Shown: piece by piece, positions 6,729-14,127 of the stretch
Layout: each line of letters opens with the position of its first letter
How positions within the stretch are numbered: the stretch's first letter is position 1
DNA from: JBBDMC01 sp964441935
Lineage (GTDB): Bacteria > Pseudomonadota > Alphaproteobacteria > Rhizobiales > Kaistiaceae
Reading direction: 5' to 3'
DNA: 18,307 nucleotides
NCBI GenBank assembly: GCA_964441935.1
Contig: CAYTXI010000050.1
Coordinates: 1-18,307, forward strand
The notes under the pieces: generated by a model
The model's input: only the letters and a program-made list of their open reading frames with translations
Database searches by the model: none
What the model was told of the DNA's origin: nothing
Translations under genes and position numbers: made by a program

Positions 6729-7440
6729 TGGTGATGGCGATGAAGCGCCGGTCGGGACCCTCAAAGCCGACGGAGAACACGTTGACGAGGATGACGATGA
6801 CGGGTGCGGCCGTCGGTGCCGGGTAGAACGTCACGACGTCGGAGATGCCGTACGACAGCGGGCAGCGGCGGCTGGACGGAATGCGGCTGTCCTCGTTGAT
6901 GACCTTCGTTTGACCGTCGGGCGTGACGAGCGTCAAGCTGAACCCCGTGAACGGCTCGCCCATATCCGGGCAGTCGGGTGCCGGAAGCTGATACTGCTCG
7001 ACGAACAGCTTGTAGTCGGGGCCCGACACCGGCAGCGTCAGGCGTGGACGGAAAGACACGAAGTGCGGCGTGGCCGACGTTTCGGTCACCGGATTGTGCA
7101 CCACCAGGTGGCCCGGCGATCCGATGGCGCGCTGTTGGAGAATAGGGCCGGCTTGCTGGAGCGCTCGGGCACGCGCCTCCGCCAGCGGCCTCGACTCGTC
7201 GTCGATCCGGACGCGGACCGGGGTTCCGTCGACCCAGGAGTCCGTGGCGGTGTCGATCACGTAGATGTTCGAATAGGGGAAGCCCGAGCCGTCTTGGACG
7301 CCGTATTCCTCGAAGGCGAAAGTGGCGCCGTCCGGCGAGAAGCCGAAGATCGCGCGTTCGGCATAGTCGCCGGCGAGCGCCGGGGCCGCGATCAACGTGG
7401 CGACGGTGACAAGGCGGCGACCGATGCCGATCGTTCTCAT
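6718..7440 (-). CDS. DUF2259 family secreted protein
   Basis: 240 aa. Residues 1-23 look like a signal peptide (arginines, then a hydrophobic run, cleavage after APALA), so it is probably periplasmic. The mature protein begins GDYAERAIFGFSPDGATFAFEEYG, a phrase reminiscent of WD40/PD40-like beta-propeller repeats, and continues with SNIYVIDTATDSWV. This matches the DUF2259 family of predicted secreted proteins, whose function is unknown. Three cysteines (PAPDCPD, SRRCPLS) are available for a disulphide. The ATG overlaps the rpe stop by ATGA, so the two genes are translationally coupled. The rpe-DUF2259-purB order is one I recall from Rhizobiales, which supports the gene's reality but not any function. 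Confidence 0.82.
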   Translation of the reverse strand: MRTIGIGRRLVTVATLIAAPALAGDYAERAIFGFSPDGATFAFEEYGVQDGSGFPYSNIYVIDTATDSWVDGTPVRVRIDDESRPLAEARARALQQAGPILQQRAIGSPGHLVVHNPVTETSATPHFVSFRPRLTLPVSGPDYKLFVEQYQLPAPDCPDMGEPFTGFSLTLVTPDGQTKVINEDSRIPSSRRCPLSYGISDVVTFYPAPTAAPVIVILVNVFSVGFEGPDRRFIAITTRQ

Positions 7441-8111
7441 GCTGGCGTCGCCTCGACCGCGTTGCGGATCGCGCGGATGTTGCCGGCGTAGGCCGCGGCG
7501 CCACCGCGAAATATCGCAGATCCGGCGACGATGACGTCGACGCCGGCCGCGACCACCGCAGCAGCGTTGTCGGCCGAAATCCCCCCGTCGATCTCGACGA
7601 GGATGTCGCGGTCGCCGATCATCGCCTTCATCGCGGCAACCTTGTCGAGCGAGGCGGGGATGAAATCCTGGCCGCCGAATCCGGGGTCGACGCTCATGAC
7701 CAGGACCAGATCGACGAGATCGAGGGCACTGGCTACGGCGGCGGCTGGCGTCTCGGGCCTGAGGGTGACGCCGGCGCGCGTGCCGAGACGCCGGATCATT
7801 TGCAGCGAGGCGCTGATGTCGGACGTCGCCTCGACGTGGATGGTGATGCGGTCGGCGCCGGCCTCGGCGAAGTCGGCGAGGCGGCCGTCGACCGGCGCGA
7901 TCATCAGATGAACGTCGAGGGGCTTGGCCGTGTGGGGGCGGATCGCCTTCACCACCGGCGGTCCGATAGTGAGGTTGGGGACGAAGTGGCCGTCCATCAC
8001 GTCGACGTGGATCCAGTCGGCGCCGGCGGCGTCGATGGCGCGCACCTCCTCGCCGAGCCTGGCGAAGTCGGCCGAGAGGATCGAAGGGGCGATGATCACG
8101 GGCCGGCGCAT
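7437..8111 (-). CDS. rpe: Ribulose-phosphate 3-epimerase
   Basis: 224 aa, the normal length. It interconverts ribulose 5-phosphate and xylulose 5-phosphate in the pentose phosphate / Calvin pathways. The TIM-barrel metal ligands and catalytic residues are in place: His35 and Asp37 (WIHVDVMDGHFVPN), His68 (LDVHLMI) and Asp175 (VEIDGGI). The motif SVDPGFGGQ is present. One position looks changed: the common LNPATP-type strand reads LRPETP (about 117-122). No carbon-fixation genes are nearby, so a housekeeping role is likely. It starts 12 bp after the aminopeptidase stop and overlaps the DUF2259 start by 4 bp, so all three could share one mRNA. Confidence 0.96.
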   Translation of the reverse strand: MRRPVIIAPSILSADFARLGEEVRAIDAAGADWIHVDVMDGHFVPNLTIGPPVVKAIRPHTAKPLDVHLMIAPVDGRLADFAEAGADRITIHVEATSDISASLQMIRRLGTRAGVTLRPETPAAAVASALDLVDLVLVMSVDPGFGGQDFIPASLDKVAAMKAMIGDRDILVEIDGGISADNAAAVVAAGVDVIVAGSAIFRGGAAAYAGNIRAIRNAVEATPA

Positions 8112-8123
8112 GGCCGGCGGTTA

Positions 8124-9149
8124 TCACGGCGTCGTGCGGGAGGCAATCTGACCGCCGAAGCGCTCACGCCAGGTCGGCACCAGGTCGTCGGGGGCAGGGG
8201 TTGCCTCGTAGACGCCCCTGGCAATGGCGCGCGTGAGGCAGGCGGCCGCGGCGGCGCCAATTGCGACCACGTCGGCGTCAGCGGTGCCACCCGCGCGCTG
8301 CGTTGCGAGCGCGAAGACCAAGTCGCCATCGAACGCGGTGTGTGCTGGCCAAATGGCGTGGGCGATGCCGTCGTGGGCGACAACGGCGAGGCGCTTAGCC
8401 CCCGCCTTATCGAGGCGCGCGTCTGTGGCGACGACGGCGATGGTCGTGCTTTCACCGGGACGGGCCCGGGTCTTGTGGTTGAGGCGCGTCGCGTCGTCGC
8501 CAAACGCGGCGGGCGAGGCGAGGCCGCCGAACTCGCCGTCCCGCTCGAACGGTCCGGCCCAGAAGTTGGGACCGTCGCCGATGGTTGCCTGGCCGACGGC
8601 GTTGACCGCTGCAAGGGCGGCGACGGTGATCCCGCCCGGCAGCCGCATCGACGCCGAGCCGAGGCCGCCTTTGAGGTTGGCCGTCGTTGCGCCGATGCCT
8701 GCGCCGGCCGAGCCGAGGGCGAAGGTCTCGCGGGCGGCGGCGAAGGCGGCCCGCCCGAGGGCTGCGTAGGGCGGCGTGTCGCCCCAGTCCTTGTCGCCAC
8801 CGTTCAGGAGGTCGAACAGAATCGCGGCCGGAACGATCGGAACTCGCGCGCTTCCGACCACGAAGCCGCGGCCGGCCGCGGCCAATGCGGCCATCACGCC
8901 GCCGGCGGCATCGAGCCCGAACGCTGACCCGCCGGAAAGGACGACGGCGTCGACGGCCTCGACCATCGCCTCCGGCGCCAAGAGGTCGGTCTCGCGAGTT
9001 CCCGGCGCACCGCCCATGACGTGGCCGGAGGCGACGGCGGGTTCATCGCAAACCACGACCGTGACGCCGGACTTCAGGCGCGGGTCGTCGGCGTTGCCGA
9101 CGCTCAGACCGGCGACGTCGGTAATGAGATTCCTGAGCGGCTGGTCCAT
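8124..9149 (-). CDS. P1 family (DmpA/NylC-type) aminopeptidase
   Basis: 341 aa from the ATG at 9149. P1 peptidases are self-cleaving Ntn-type hydrolases that release N-terminal D- or L-amino acids, beta-peptides or amide oligomers. Family features seen: ITDVAGLSVGNA, a T-V-V-V-C strand then GGAPGTRETD, LSGGSAFGLDAAGG (71-84), KGGLGSAS (160-167) and VAALAAVNAVG. The segment ESTTIAVVATDA aligns, from memory, with the NTTI / GSII autocleavage site of NylC / DmpA. That would place cleavage between Ser234 and Thr235, with Thr235 as nucleophile. There is no signal peptide, so it is cytoplasmic. It lies 8 bp downstream of a LivJ-like binding protein and 12 bp upstream of rpe. Coupling to the transporter suggests processing of an imported amide or peptide (inference). 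Confidence 0.9.
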   Translation of the reverse strand: MDQPLRNLITDVAGLSVGNADDPRLKSGVTVVVCDEPAVASGHVMGGAPGTRETDLLAPEAMVEAVDAVVLSGGSAFGLDAAGGVMAALAAAGRGFVVGSARVPIVPAAILFDLLNGGDKDWGDTPPYAALGRAAFAAARETFALGSAGAGIGATTANLKGGLGSASMRLPGGITVAALAAVNAVGQATIGDGPNFWAGPFERDGEFGGLASPAAFGDDATRLNHKTRARPGESTTIAVVATDARLDKAGAKRLAVVAHDGIAHAIWPAHTAFDGDLVFALATQRAGGTADADVVAIGAAAAACLTRAIARGVYEATPAPDDLVPTWRERFGGQIASRTTP

Positions 9150-9157
9150 CGTGGGGG

Positions 9158-10285
9158 TTACATCTGCAGGTCGTCGTACTCGCCGTCGCGCCATTCGTAG
9201 ATCACGAAGCCGGGCAGGTCGGCGTCGCCGTTGGCGTCGAACGAGACCGGGCCGAGAACGGTGTCGAATCGACCGTGGCTCAGTGCCGCGACCACTTCGT
9301 CGAACGCTACTGTGCCGGCGGACTCCGCGGCGGCGGCCCACACCTGAACGGCAGCGTAGGCATTGAGCACGCAGCCTTCCGGTTCAATGCCGCGTTCCCT
9401 GAAGGCGGCGACCACGCTGGCGGCGGAGGGGTTCTTGCGTGGATCCGGCGGAAAGGTCAGGCGCGTGCCGTCCGCCGCGGCGCCGGCGATCCGCCAGTAT
9501 TCCTCGGTCATCAGCGCGTCGCCGCCGATGATCGCGGTCGTCATCGCCTGGTCGCGAAGCGCGCGAACGATGTGGGCCGCGTCGGTGTGGAAGCCGCCGA
9601 TGTAGAGCACATCGATGTCGGCCGCTTTGAGGCGGAAGACGATGTCGCTGAAATCCTCGCTGCCGGCCTCGTAGGACTGAGTGAACACCTCCTTCTTGCC
9701 GGCAGCGTTCATCGCCCGGCGCGTGGCGTCGGCGAGGCCTTTGCCGTAGGCGCTGGTGTCGTCGATGATGGCGACATTCTTGTCGGCGTAGTGCGTGGCG
9801 AGGAAGTTGCCGGCGATCCGGCCCTGGTCGTCGTCGCGTCCGGCGAGGCGGAAAATGCCGGAGCCGGGGCGTCGGTCGGTGTAGGCCGGATACGTGGTCG
9901 CCGGCGAGATCTCGACGATCCCGTTCGCGGCGTACACCGACGCGGCAGCCATGGAGGCGCCGAGGCAAAGATGACCGACCACCAGCGCAGCGCCCCTGCC
10001 GGCAAATCGATTGGCAATGGCGTCGGCCTGGTTGGCGTCACACGCGTCGTCCATCGCCGACAGGGTCAGTGGCTCGCCGTTGACGCCGCCGGCCTGGTTG
10101 ATGTCGGCGACAGCCTGCTCCGCGCCGACCCTCATTTCCTCGCCGAGGACCGCGAAACCGCCCGACAGCGGCCCGGCAAGGCCGATGACGACGTCGGCCC
10201 TGGCGGTGGTTGCGGTTAGCGCCAGAATGGCCACGGCGGCCCACAGGGCGAGTTTCGAGGTCGGAAAATGGTCAACGGCGCACAA
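9158..10285 (-). CDS. Branched-chain-amino-acid-type ABC transporter substrate-binding protein (LivJ-like)
   Basis: 375 aa if started at the TTG at 10285. The first 30 residues then form a signal peptide (TSK, hydrophobic core, cleavage after TARA). No ATG lies near the signal peptide; a purine-rich GGAGCGAG stands nine bases upstream of the TTG. The mature protein closely follows E. coli LivJ: VIGLAGPLSGGFAVLGEE, AEQAVADINQAGGVNG, DDACD and GHLCLG (the disulphide cysteines), ISPATTYP, YGKGLADA, YIGGFHTDA and LGPVSFDANGD. It is a periplasmic receptor for amino acids or related compounds; the ligand is not predictable. It is transcribed away from a second binding protein and heads a tight group with the P1 aminopeptidase. 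Confidence 0.88.
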   Translation of the reverse strand: MCAVDHFPTSKLALWAAVAILALTATTARADVVIGLAGPLSGGFAVLGEEMRVGAEQAVADINQAGGVNGEPLTLSAMDDACDANQADAIANRFAGRGAALVVGHLCLGASMAAASVYAANGIVEISPATTYPAYTDRRPGSGIFRLAGRDDDQGRIAGNFLATHYADKNVAIIDDTSAYGKGLADATRRAMNAAGKKEVFTQSYEAGSEDFSDIVFRLKAADIDVLYIGGFHTDAAHIVRALRDQAMTTAIIGGDALMTEEYWRIAGAAADGTRLTFPPDPRKNPSAASVVAAFRERGIEPEGCVLNAYAAVQVWAAAAESAGTVAFDEVVAALSHGRFDTVLGPVSFDANGDADLPGFVIYEWRDGEYDDLQM

Positions 10286-10472
10286 GAACACCGGCTCGCT
10301 CCGAGGGCTTCCAGGCTCGGCCAAACCTGCAACCGGCGCGCCGGCAAGGCAACCGGCAACTGCCGGGCGCCCCCTTGAGTGCCGAAAGCCCTTGAAAAAC
10401 CTGCGGTTGTCATGCCCGTCGGGGTGGCAAACTGGTGACTTGGCGGACAAAATCGTTAAGGTGGCGGGCAGC

Positions 10473-10492
10473 GGGGCGTTCAAGAATGCCCC
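10473..10492. promoter_or_regulatory. 20-bp near-perfect dyad in the divergent binding-protein intergenic region
   Basis: GGGGCGTTC (10473-10481), AA, GAATGCCCC (10484-10492). The arms pair except at one position, which would be a G-U pair in RNA. It sits 70-90 bp upstream of the plus-strand binding-protein ATG, in the 277-bp gap between the two divergent genes. This is a plausible operator for a transcriptional regulator of the transport locus. No regulator gene is encoded in the window, and no T-run follows. Confidence 0.4.
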
Positions 10493-10549
10493 GAAGACTG
10501 ATTCACCGGGACGGCCCGCAACCCGATGGGGGTCGCAGAGAGTTTATTT

Positions 10550-10556
10550 GGAGGGG
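10550..10556 (+). promoter_or_regulatory. Ribosome binding site of the plus-strand binding protein
   Basis: GGAGGGG, six bases before the ATG at 10563. The same frame is open for 184 codons upstream, across the intergenic region and into the opposite gene. This site and the signal peptide that follows settle the true start. Confidence 0.85.
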
Positions 10557-10562
10557 AATCAC

Positions 10563-11768
10563 ATGCGTCAAACAAAGATCGCGTTGGCTTCGGCCGTGGC
10601 CGCCGCCGCGCTGATGGCGGCGCCGATGGCGTCCGCTGAGGACGTCAAGCTGGGGATTCTGATGGGCTTCACCGGCCCGCTTGAGGCGATGTCGCCGCCG
10701 ATGGCCGAGGGTGCCGAATTTGTCGCCACCCACGTCAACGAGCAGGGCGGCATTCAGGGCGGCAATCTGGTGACGGTGCGCGGCGACGACACCTGTGCCG
10801 ATGCAACAGCGGCGACGGGTGCCGCCGATCGGTTGATCAACACCGAGAAGGTCACGGGCATCGTCGGCGCCATGTGTTCGGGCGTGACCATTGCCGTGGC
10901 CAACACCAACGCCGTGCCAGCCGGCGTGGTCATGATCTCGCCCTCGGCGACATCGCCGGCAGTGACGTCCGTCGACGACAACGACCTGTTGTTTCGTGTG
11001 ACTCCGTCGGACTCGTACCAGGGCAGCGTGATGGCACGCCTTCTCGTTGCCAAGGGCATCAAGGACATCGCCATCACCTACGTGAACAACGACTATGGCA
11101 AAGGCCTCGCTGACTCCTTGGCGGCGGCTTTTCCGGACGAGGGTGGCGAGGTGCTGGCGAACGTTGCCCACGAAGAGGGCAAGGCTGACTTCCGCGCCGA
11201 GCTCGGCACACTGGCGGCGAGCGGTTCGACCAACCTGGTCATCATTGCCTACGCTTCCGGGTCCGGTAACACGATTCTTCGTCAGGCTGTCGAGTCTGGC
11301 AACTTCACCACCTACGTCGGTGGCGACGGAATGATCGGTGATGCTCTGTTTACCGGAATCGATACCAGTGCGGTTGAGGGCATGATCGGGACAAAACCAG
11401 GCACGCCCGAGATCCCCGGGGCTGCGATCTTCGCAGACATGGCAACGGAGGCCGGACTAAAGCCGGCGGAGATCTACGTTCCGCAGTCGTACGACGCGGC
11501 GTTCATTCTCGCTCTCGCTATCGAGAAGAACGGTAACAAGCGCGACGGGCTATCGGCTGCCGTCCGCGCCGTTGCCTCGGCACCCGGTGAGGTCATCCTG
11601 CCGGGCGAGTGGGCGAAGGCCAAGGAGATTCTCGCCTCCGGCGGCGACGTCAACTACGAGGGCGCCGGCGGTTCCTACGAGTTCGACAGCAACGGTGACG
11701 TTCCCGGCGTCATTCTCGAGATGACGGCGACCGGCGGCACGTTCAAGGAAGTCGGACGGGCGTTCTAA
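10563..11768 (+). CDS. ABC transporter substrate-binding protein, HAAT/Liv type (second copy)
   Basis: 401 aa with a 25-residue signal peptide (MRQTKIALASAV... cleavage after MASA), hence periplasmic. The fold is the same type 1 periplasmic binding protein as LivJ: VKLGILMGFTGPLEAM, ATHVNEQGGIQGG, GDDTCAD and GAMCSGVT (probable disulphide cysteines), VMISPSATSPAV, YVNNDYGKGLADSL, YVGGDGMIGD and YDAAFILALA. It is only distantly similar to the neighbouring minus-strand paralogue, so the two likely bind different ligands. It starts behind a strong GGAGGGG site and ends at a hairpin terminator shared with the convergent livM. It is the best candidate partner for the livGFHM genes, which lack a binding protein of their own on their strand. 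Confidence 0.93.
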   Translation: MRQTKIALASAVAAAALMAAPMASAEDVKLGILMGFTGPLEAMSPPMAEGAEFVATHVNEQGGIQGGNLVTVRGDDTCADATAATGAADRLINTEKVTGIVGAMCSGVTIAVANTNAVPAGVVMISPSATSPAVTSVDDNDLLFRVTPSDSYQGSVMARLLVAKGIKDIAITYVNNDYGKGLADSLAAAFPDEGGEVLANVAHEEGKADFRAELGTLAASGSTNLVIIAYASGSGNTILRQAVESGNFTTYVGGDGMIGDALFTGIDTSAVEGMIGTKPGTPEIPGAAIFADMATEAGLKPAEIYVPQSYDAAFILALAIEKNGNKRDGLSAAVRAVASAPGEVILPGEWAKAKEILASGGDVNYEGAGGSYEFDSNGDVPGVILEMTATGGTFKEVGRAF

Positions 11769-11803
11769 GGCGGAAGCCCAACCGCTGATCGTTGTCGATG
11801 CGG

Positions 11804-11836
11804 AGCCCGGGAGCGATCCCGGGCTTCGTGCTTTTC
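11804..11836. terminator. Bidirectional hairpin terminator between the binding protein and livM
   Basis: AGCCCGGGA (11804-11812), loop GCGA, TCCCGGGCT (11817-11825): a perfect 9-bp GC-rich stem with a GNRA-type tetraloop. TCGTGCTTTTCT follows on the plus strand. It lies between two convergent stop codons (11768 and 11836). The T-run is imperfect and offset by six bases, so termination may be better in the plus direction. Confidence 0.75.
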
Positions 11837-13122
11837 TACTGGTGGCGGATGCGCTCGGGGATGAGTCCGCGTGGTGCGTAGCGCAGCGCCACCACGATCA
11901 CCAGGCCGAGAAAGAAGACGCGCATCTGCAACGCGCGCGAGCCGACGTCGGGGATGGCGCCGATGCCCGCTGCCTGCAGACCGCTGTCGAGCCACTGGAA
12001 CGCCAGCAGCGATAGCGGCTCCGACAGGTTCCAGGCGATAATGATAAGCACGGCTCCAAACATGGCGCCGAGGTTGTTGCCGGAGCCGCCGACGATGACC
12101 ATGACCCAGACGATGAAAGTGTGGTTGATCGGCTGGTAGCCGCCAGGGTCGTAGAGCTGGACGTATGTGCTCATGATGGCGCCGCCAATACCCATGAGCA
12201 CCGCGCCAAGAACGAACAGCTCGACCTGCCGCGACTTGACGTCCTTACCCATCGCTTCGGCGGCGACGTGATTGTCCCGGATGGCCCGCATGAGCCGGCC
12301 CCAGGCGCCGCTATAGGCGCGCTGGAGCAACGTGAAGGCGATCGCCGCGGTAACCACGACGACGCTGAAGAAAAGACCGCGGGCGAGTGTAAAGGCGATT
12401 GTCTCGTCGGCGATTCCAGTCTCGATCGGGACCGGAACCGGCCACGGCAACGGTGAGACGGTAAGCGTGCCTCTGCTGAGCCAGTCCATGTTCTTCAAGA
12501 GCGCCCGGATGATCTCGGCGATGCCGATGGTGGCGATCGCCAGATAGTCCGTCCTGAGGCCGAGGCAGACTTTGCCGATTCCGTACGCGACGATGCCGGC
12601 GAGCGCGCCGCCCACCAGCCAGGCCAGCACTACCGGTAGCCCCAGCCCGCCCACGAAGCCGGCTTCGGCCTCGATGGCCGTGGCGGCGGGGTCGATCTGC
12701 GAGCGGTAGCCGATGTAAGCGACCGCCCACGCAACAACGATCAGGAAGGTCCGGAAGGAACCAGTTATGCCAATCCGGCTGGACCGGCTGGCGGCCAAGA
12801 TCAGGACGCCGCCGATCGCCGCCGCGACCATGGCGCGAACGAGCATCGCGGGCCCGTCCGAACCCCAGAATGCATCGTTCAACGGATACGAGGTGAGCAC
12901 CACCGCGTAGCCACCAAGCATCAGAAAGCCCATGACGCCGAAGTTGAACTGGCCGCCATAGCCCCATTGGACGTTCAAACCGAGCGCCACGAGTGCATAG
13001 GTTGTGGCGCTAATCAGAAGCTGGATCGTTACCGGCGTCCCCAGCCAGAAAAAAACCCCGACGATGATGAGGGCAAGGACGCCGATGAGCGTCGCGTCGC
13101 GCATGTTGGGCGACGCGGTCAC
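11836..13122 (-). CDS. livM: Branched-chain amino acid ABC transporter permease LivM
   Basis: 428 aa, close to E. coli LivM (425). It is an inner-membrane permease with about 10 hydrophobic segments. Family motifs: ALGLNVQWGYGGQFNFGVMGFLMLGGY near the N-terminus, LRTDYLAIATIGIAEIIR in the middle, MRAIRDNHVAAEAMGKDV (the EAA-type loop that contacts the ATPase), and VMVIVGGSGNNLGAMFGA. An extra loop between hydrophobic segments (about SQIDPAATAIEAEAG) lengthens the first half. The start is the GTG at 13122, which overlaps the livH stop as GTGA and has AGGGGAG seven bases upstream. An ATG 18 bases further in (13104) is less likely. It is the last gene of the livG-livF-livH-livM operon. Confidence 0.94.
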   Translation of the reverse strand: MTASPNMRDATLIGVLALIIVGVFFWLGTPVTIQLLISATTYALVALGLNVQWGYGGQFNFGVMGFLMLGGYAVVLTSYPLNDAFWGSDGPAMLVRAMVAAAIGGVLILAASRSSRIGITGSFRTFLIVVAWAVAYIGYRSQIDPAATAIEAEAGFVGGLGLPVVLAWLVGGALAGIVAYGIGKVCLGLRTDYLAIATIGIAEIIRALLKNMDWLSRGTLTVSPLPWPVPVPIETGIADETIAFTLARGLFFSVVVVTAAIAFTLLQRAYSGAWGRLMRAIRDNHVAAEAMGKDVKSRQVELFVLGAVLMGIGGAIMSTYVQLYDPGGYQPINHTFIVWVMVIVGGSGNNLGAMFGAVLIIIAWNLSEPLSLLAFQWLDSGLQAAGIGAIPDVGSRALQMRVFFLGLVIVVALRYAPRGLIPERIRHQ

Positions 13123-14117
13123 GTCGATGCTCCCCTGAAGATACCGGTCGGCCGGAACAAGAGGACCACCACCAGAATGATAAAGGCCACGGTGAGTTTG
13201 TAGTCGGTCGGAACCAGGGACAGATCGGCGGGCAGACCCCACGGGATCGCGTCTCGGAACGGTCTTAGCAGGACCGTCCAGTTGAACACCGCCAGCGTCT
13301 CTGCGAAGCCGACAAGGAAGCCGCCGGCGATCGCACCGTAAGCGTGACCGAGGCCGCCGACGATGGCGGCGGCGAAGATCGGCAGCACGATGTTGAAAGC
13401 GAGGTCCGGCTTCAGGCTGACGTCGAGGGCCAGCATCGTGCCGGCCAGGCAGGCTAGCGCCCCGGCGATGATCCAGGTGGCGCGGATGACCTGGCGCGTG
13501 TTGATGCCGCTCACCCGCGCAAGGTCCGGGTTGTCTGCCATGGCGCGCATACCCTTGCCGAGCCGCGAGCGGGTGAGGAACAAGTGCAGCGCGATCACCG
13601 CCAGGACCGTCACCACGACGAGCAGGATCTGGGGCTCGGAGAGCGTGATGGGGCGCTGCGCGCCCTCGAACGGCAGCGTGAGGCGAAACAGCTGTTTTGG
13701 GTCGGTCTCAAAGAAGCTGCGGTTGCTGGTGCCGAAGAGCAGGCGGATCAGCCCCTGGATCATGAGGGTCACGCCGATCGAGGCTATGAGCAAGGTTACG
13801 CCCTTGGCACCGGCGTCTCGCAGAGGTCGATAGACAAGCCGGTCGATAACAAGCGCCAGGGCGGCGGTGATGGGCAAGGCCAGCGGCAGGACGATGAACC
13901 CCGTCGGCCAAGCCGTCTGGATGCCGAAGGTGGCGACAAGGCTCGCCAGGACGAACGCGACGAACGCCCCCATGGTCATCATGTCGCCGTGCGCGAAATG
14001 CGCGAACCTGAGGATGCCGAAGATCAGCGTCACTCCGATCGCGCCGAGCGCGTAGACGCAGCCGAGCACCATCCCGGCGACGAGAACGTTGTTGATGAAG
14101 AAGGCGAGCTCGTTCAT
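13119..14117 (-). CDS. livH: Branched-chain amino acid ABC transporter permease LivH
   Basis: 332 aa, an inner-membrane permease and the partner of LivM. Seen: GCVYALGAIGVTLIFGILRF followed by AHFAHGDMMTMGAF (residues 38-51), the family's best-known stretch. Then come VTLLIASIGVTLMIQG, RSRLGKGMRAMADNPDLARVSGI (the EAA-like coupling loop) and FAAAIVGGLGHAYGAIAGG. The C-terminus KLTVAFIILVVVLLFRPTGIF is typical. The middle loop between about residues 125 and 155 is somewhat enlarged. The ATG at 14117 follows the livF stop by 10 bp, with GAGAG upstream. A longer frame exists but would run through livF. The livH stop overlaps the livM start. Confidence 0.94.
   Translation of the reverse strand: MNELAFFINNVLVAGMVLGCVYALGAIGVTLIFGILRFAHFAHGDMMTMGAFVAFVLASLVATFGIQTAWPTGFIVLPLALPITAALALVIDRLVYRPLRDAGAKGVTLLIASIGVTLMIQGLIRLLFGTSNRSFFETDPKQLFRLTLPFEGAQRPITLSEPQILLVVVTVLAVIALHLFLTRSRLGKGMRAMADNPDLARVSGINTRQVIRATWIIAGALACLAGTMLALDVSLKPDLAFNIVLPIFAAAIVGGLGHAYGAIAGGFLVGFAETLAVFNWTVLLRPFRDAIPWGLPADLSLVPTDYKLTVAFIILVVVLLFRPTGIFRGAST
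13130..13136 (-). promoter_or_regulatory. Ribosome binding site deciding the livM GTG start
   Basis: AGGGGAG on the minus strand, seven bases before the GTG at 13122 and inside the end of livH. Spacing to the downstream ATG (13104) would be 25 bases, too far, which supports the GTG. Confidence 0.7.
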
Positions 14118-14127
14118 TGCGTCGCTC

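Noticed and set aside
6718..8127. Single 469-codon minus frame covering both rpe and DUF2259
   Set aside because: The upstream two thirds is an Arg-rich shadow of rpe in another frame. The real DUF2259 start at 7440 overlaps the rpe stop and begins a signal peptide.
10332..10344. CCGGCGCGCCGG palindrome in the divergent intergenic region
   Set aside because: Twelve-base GC palindromes arise readily at this GC content, and it has no loop or supporting context.
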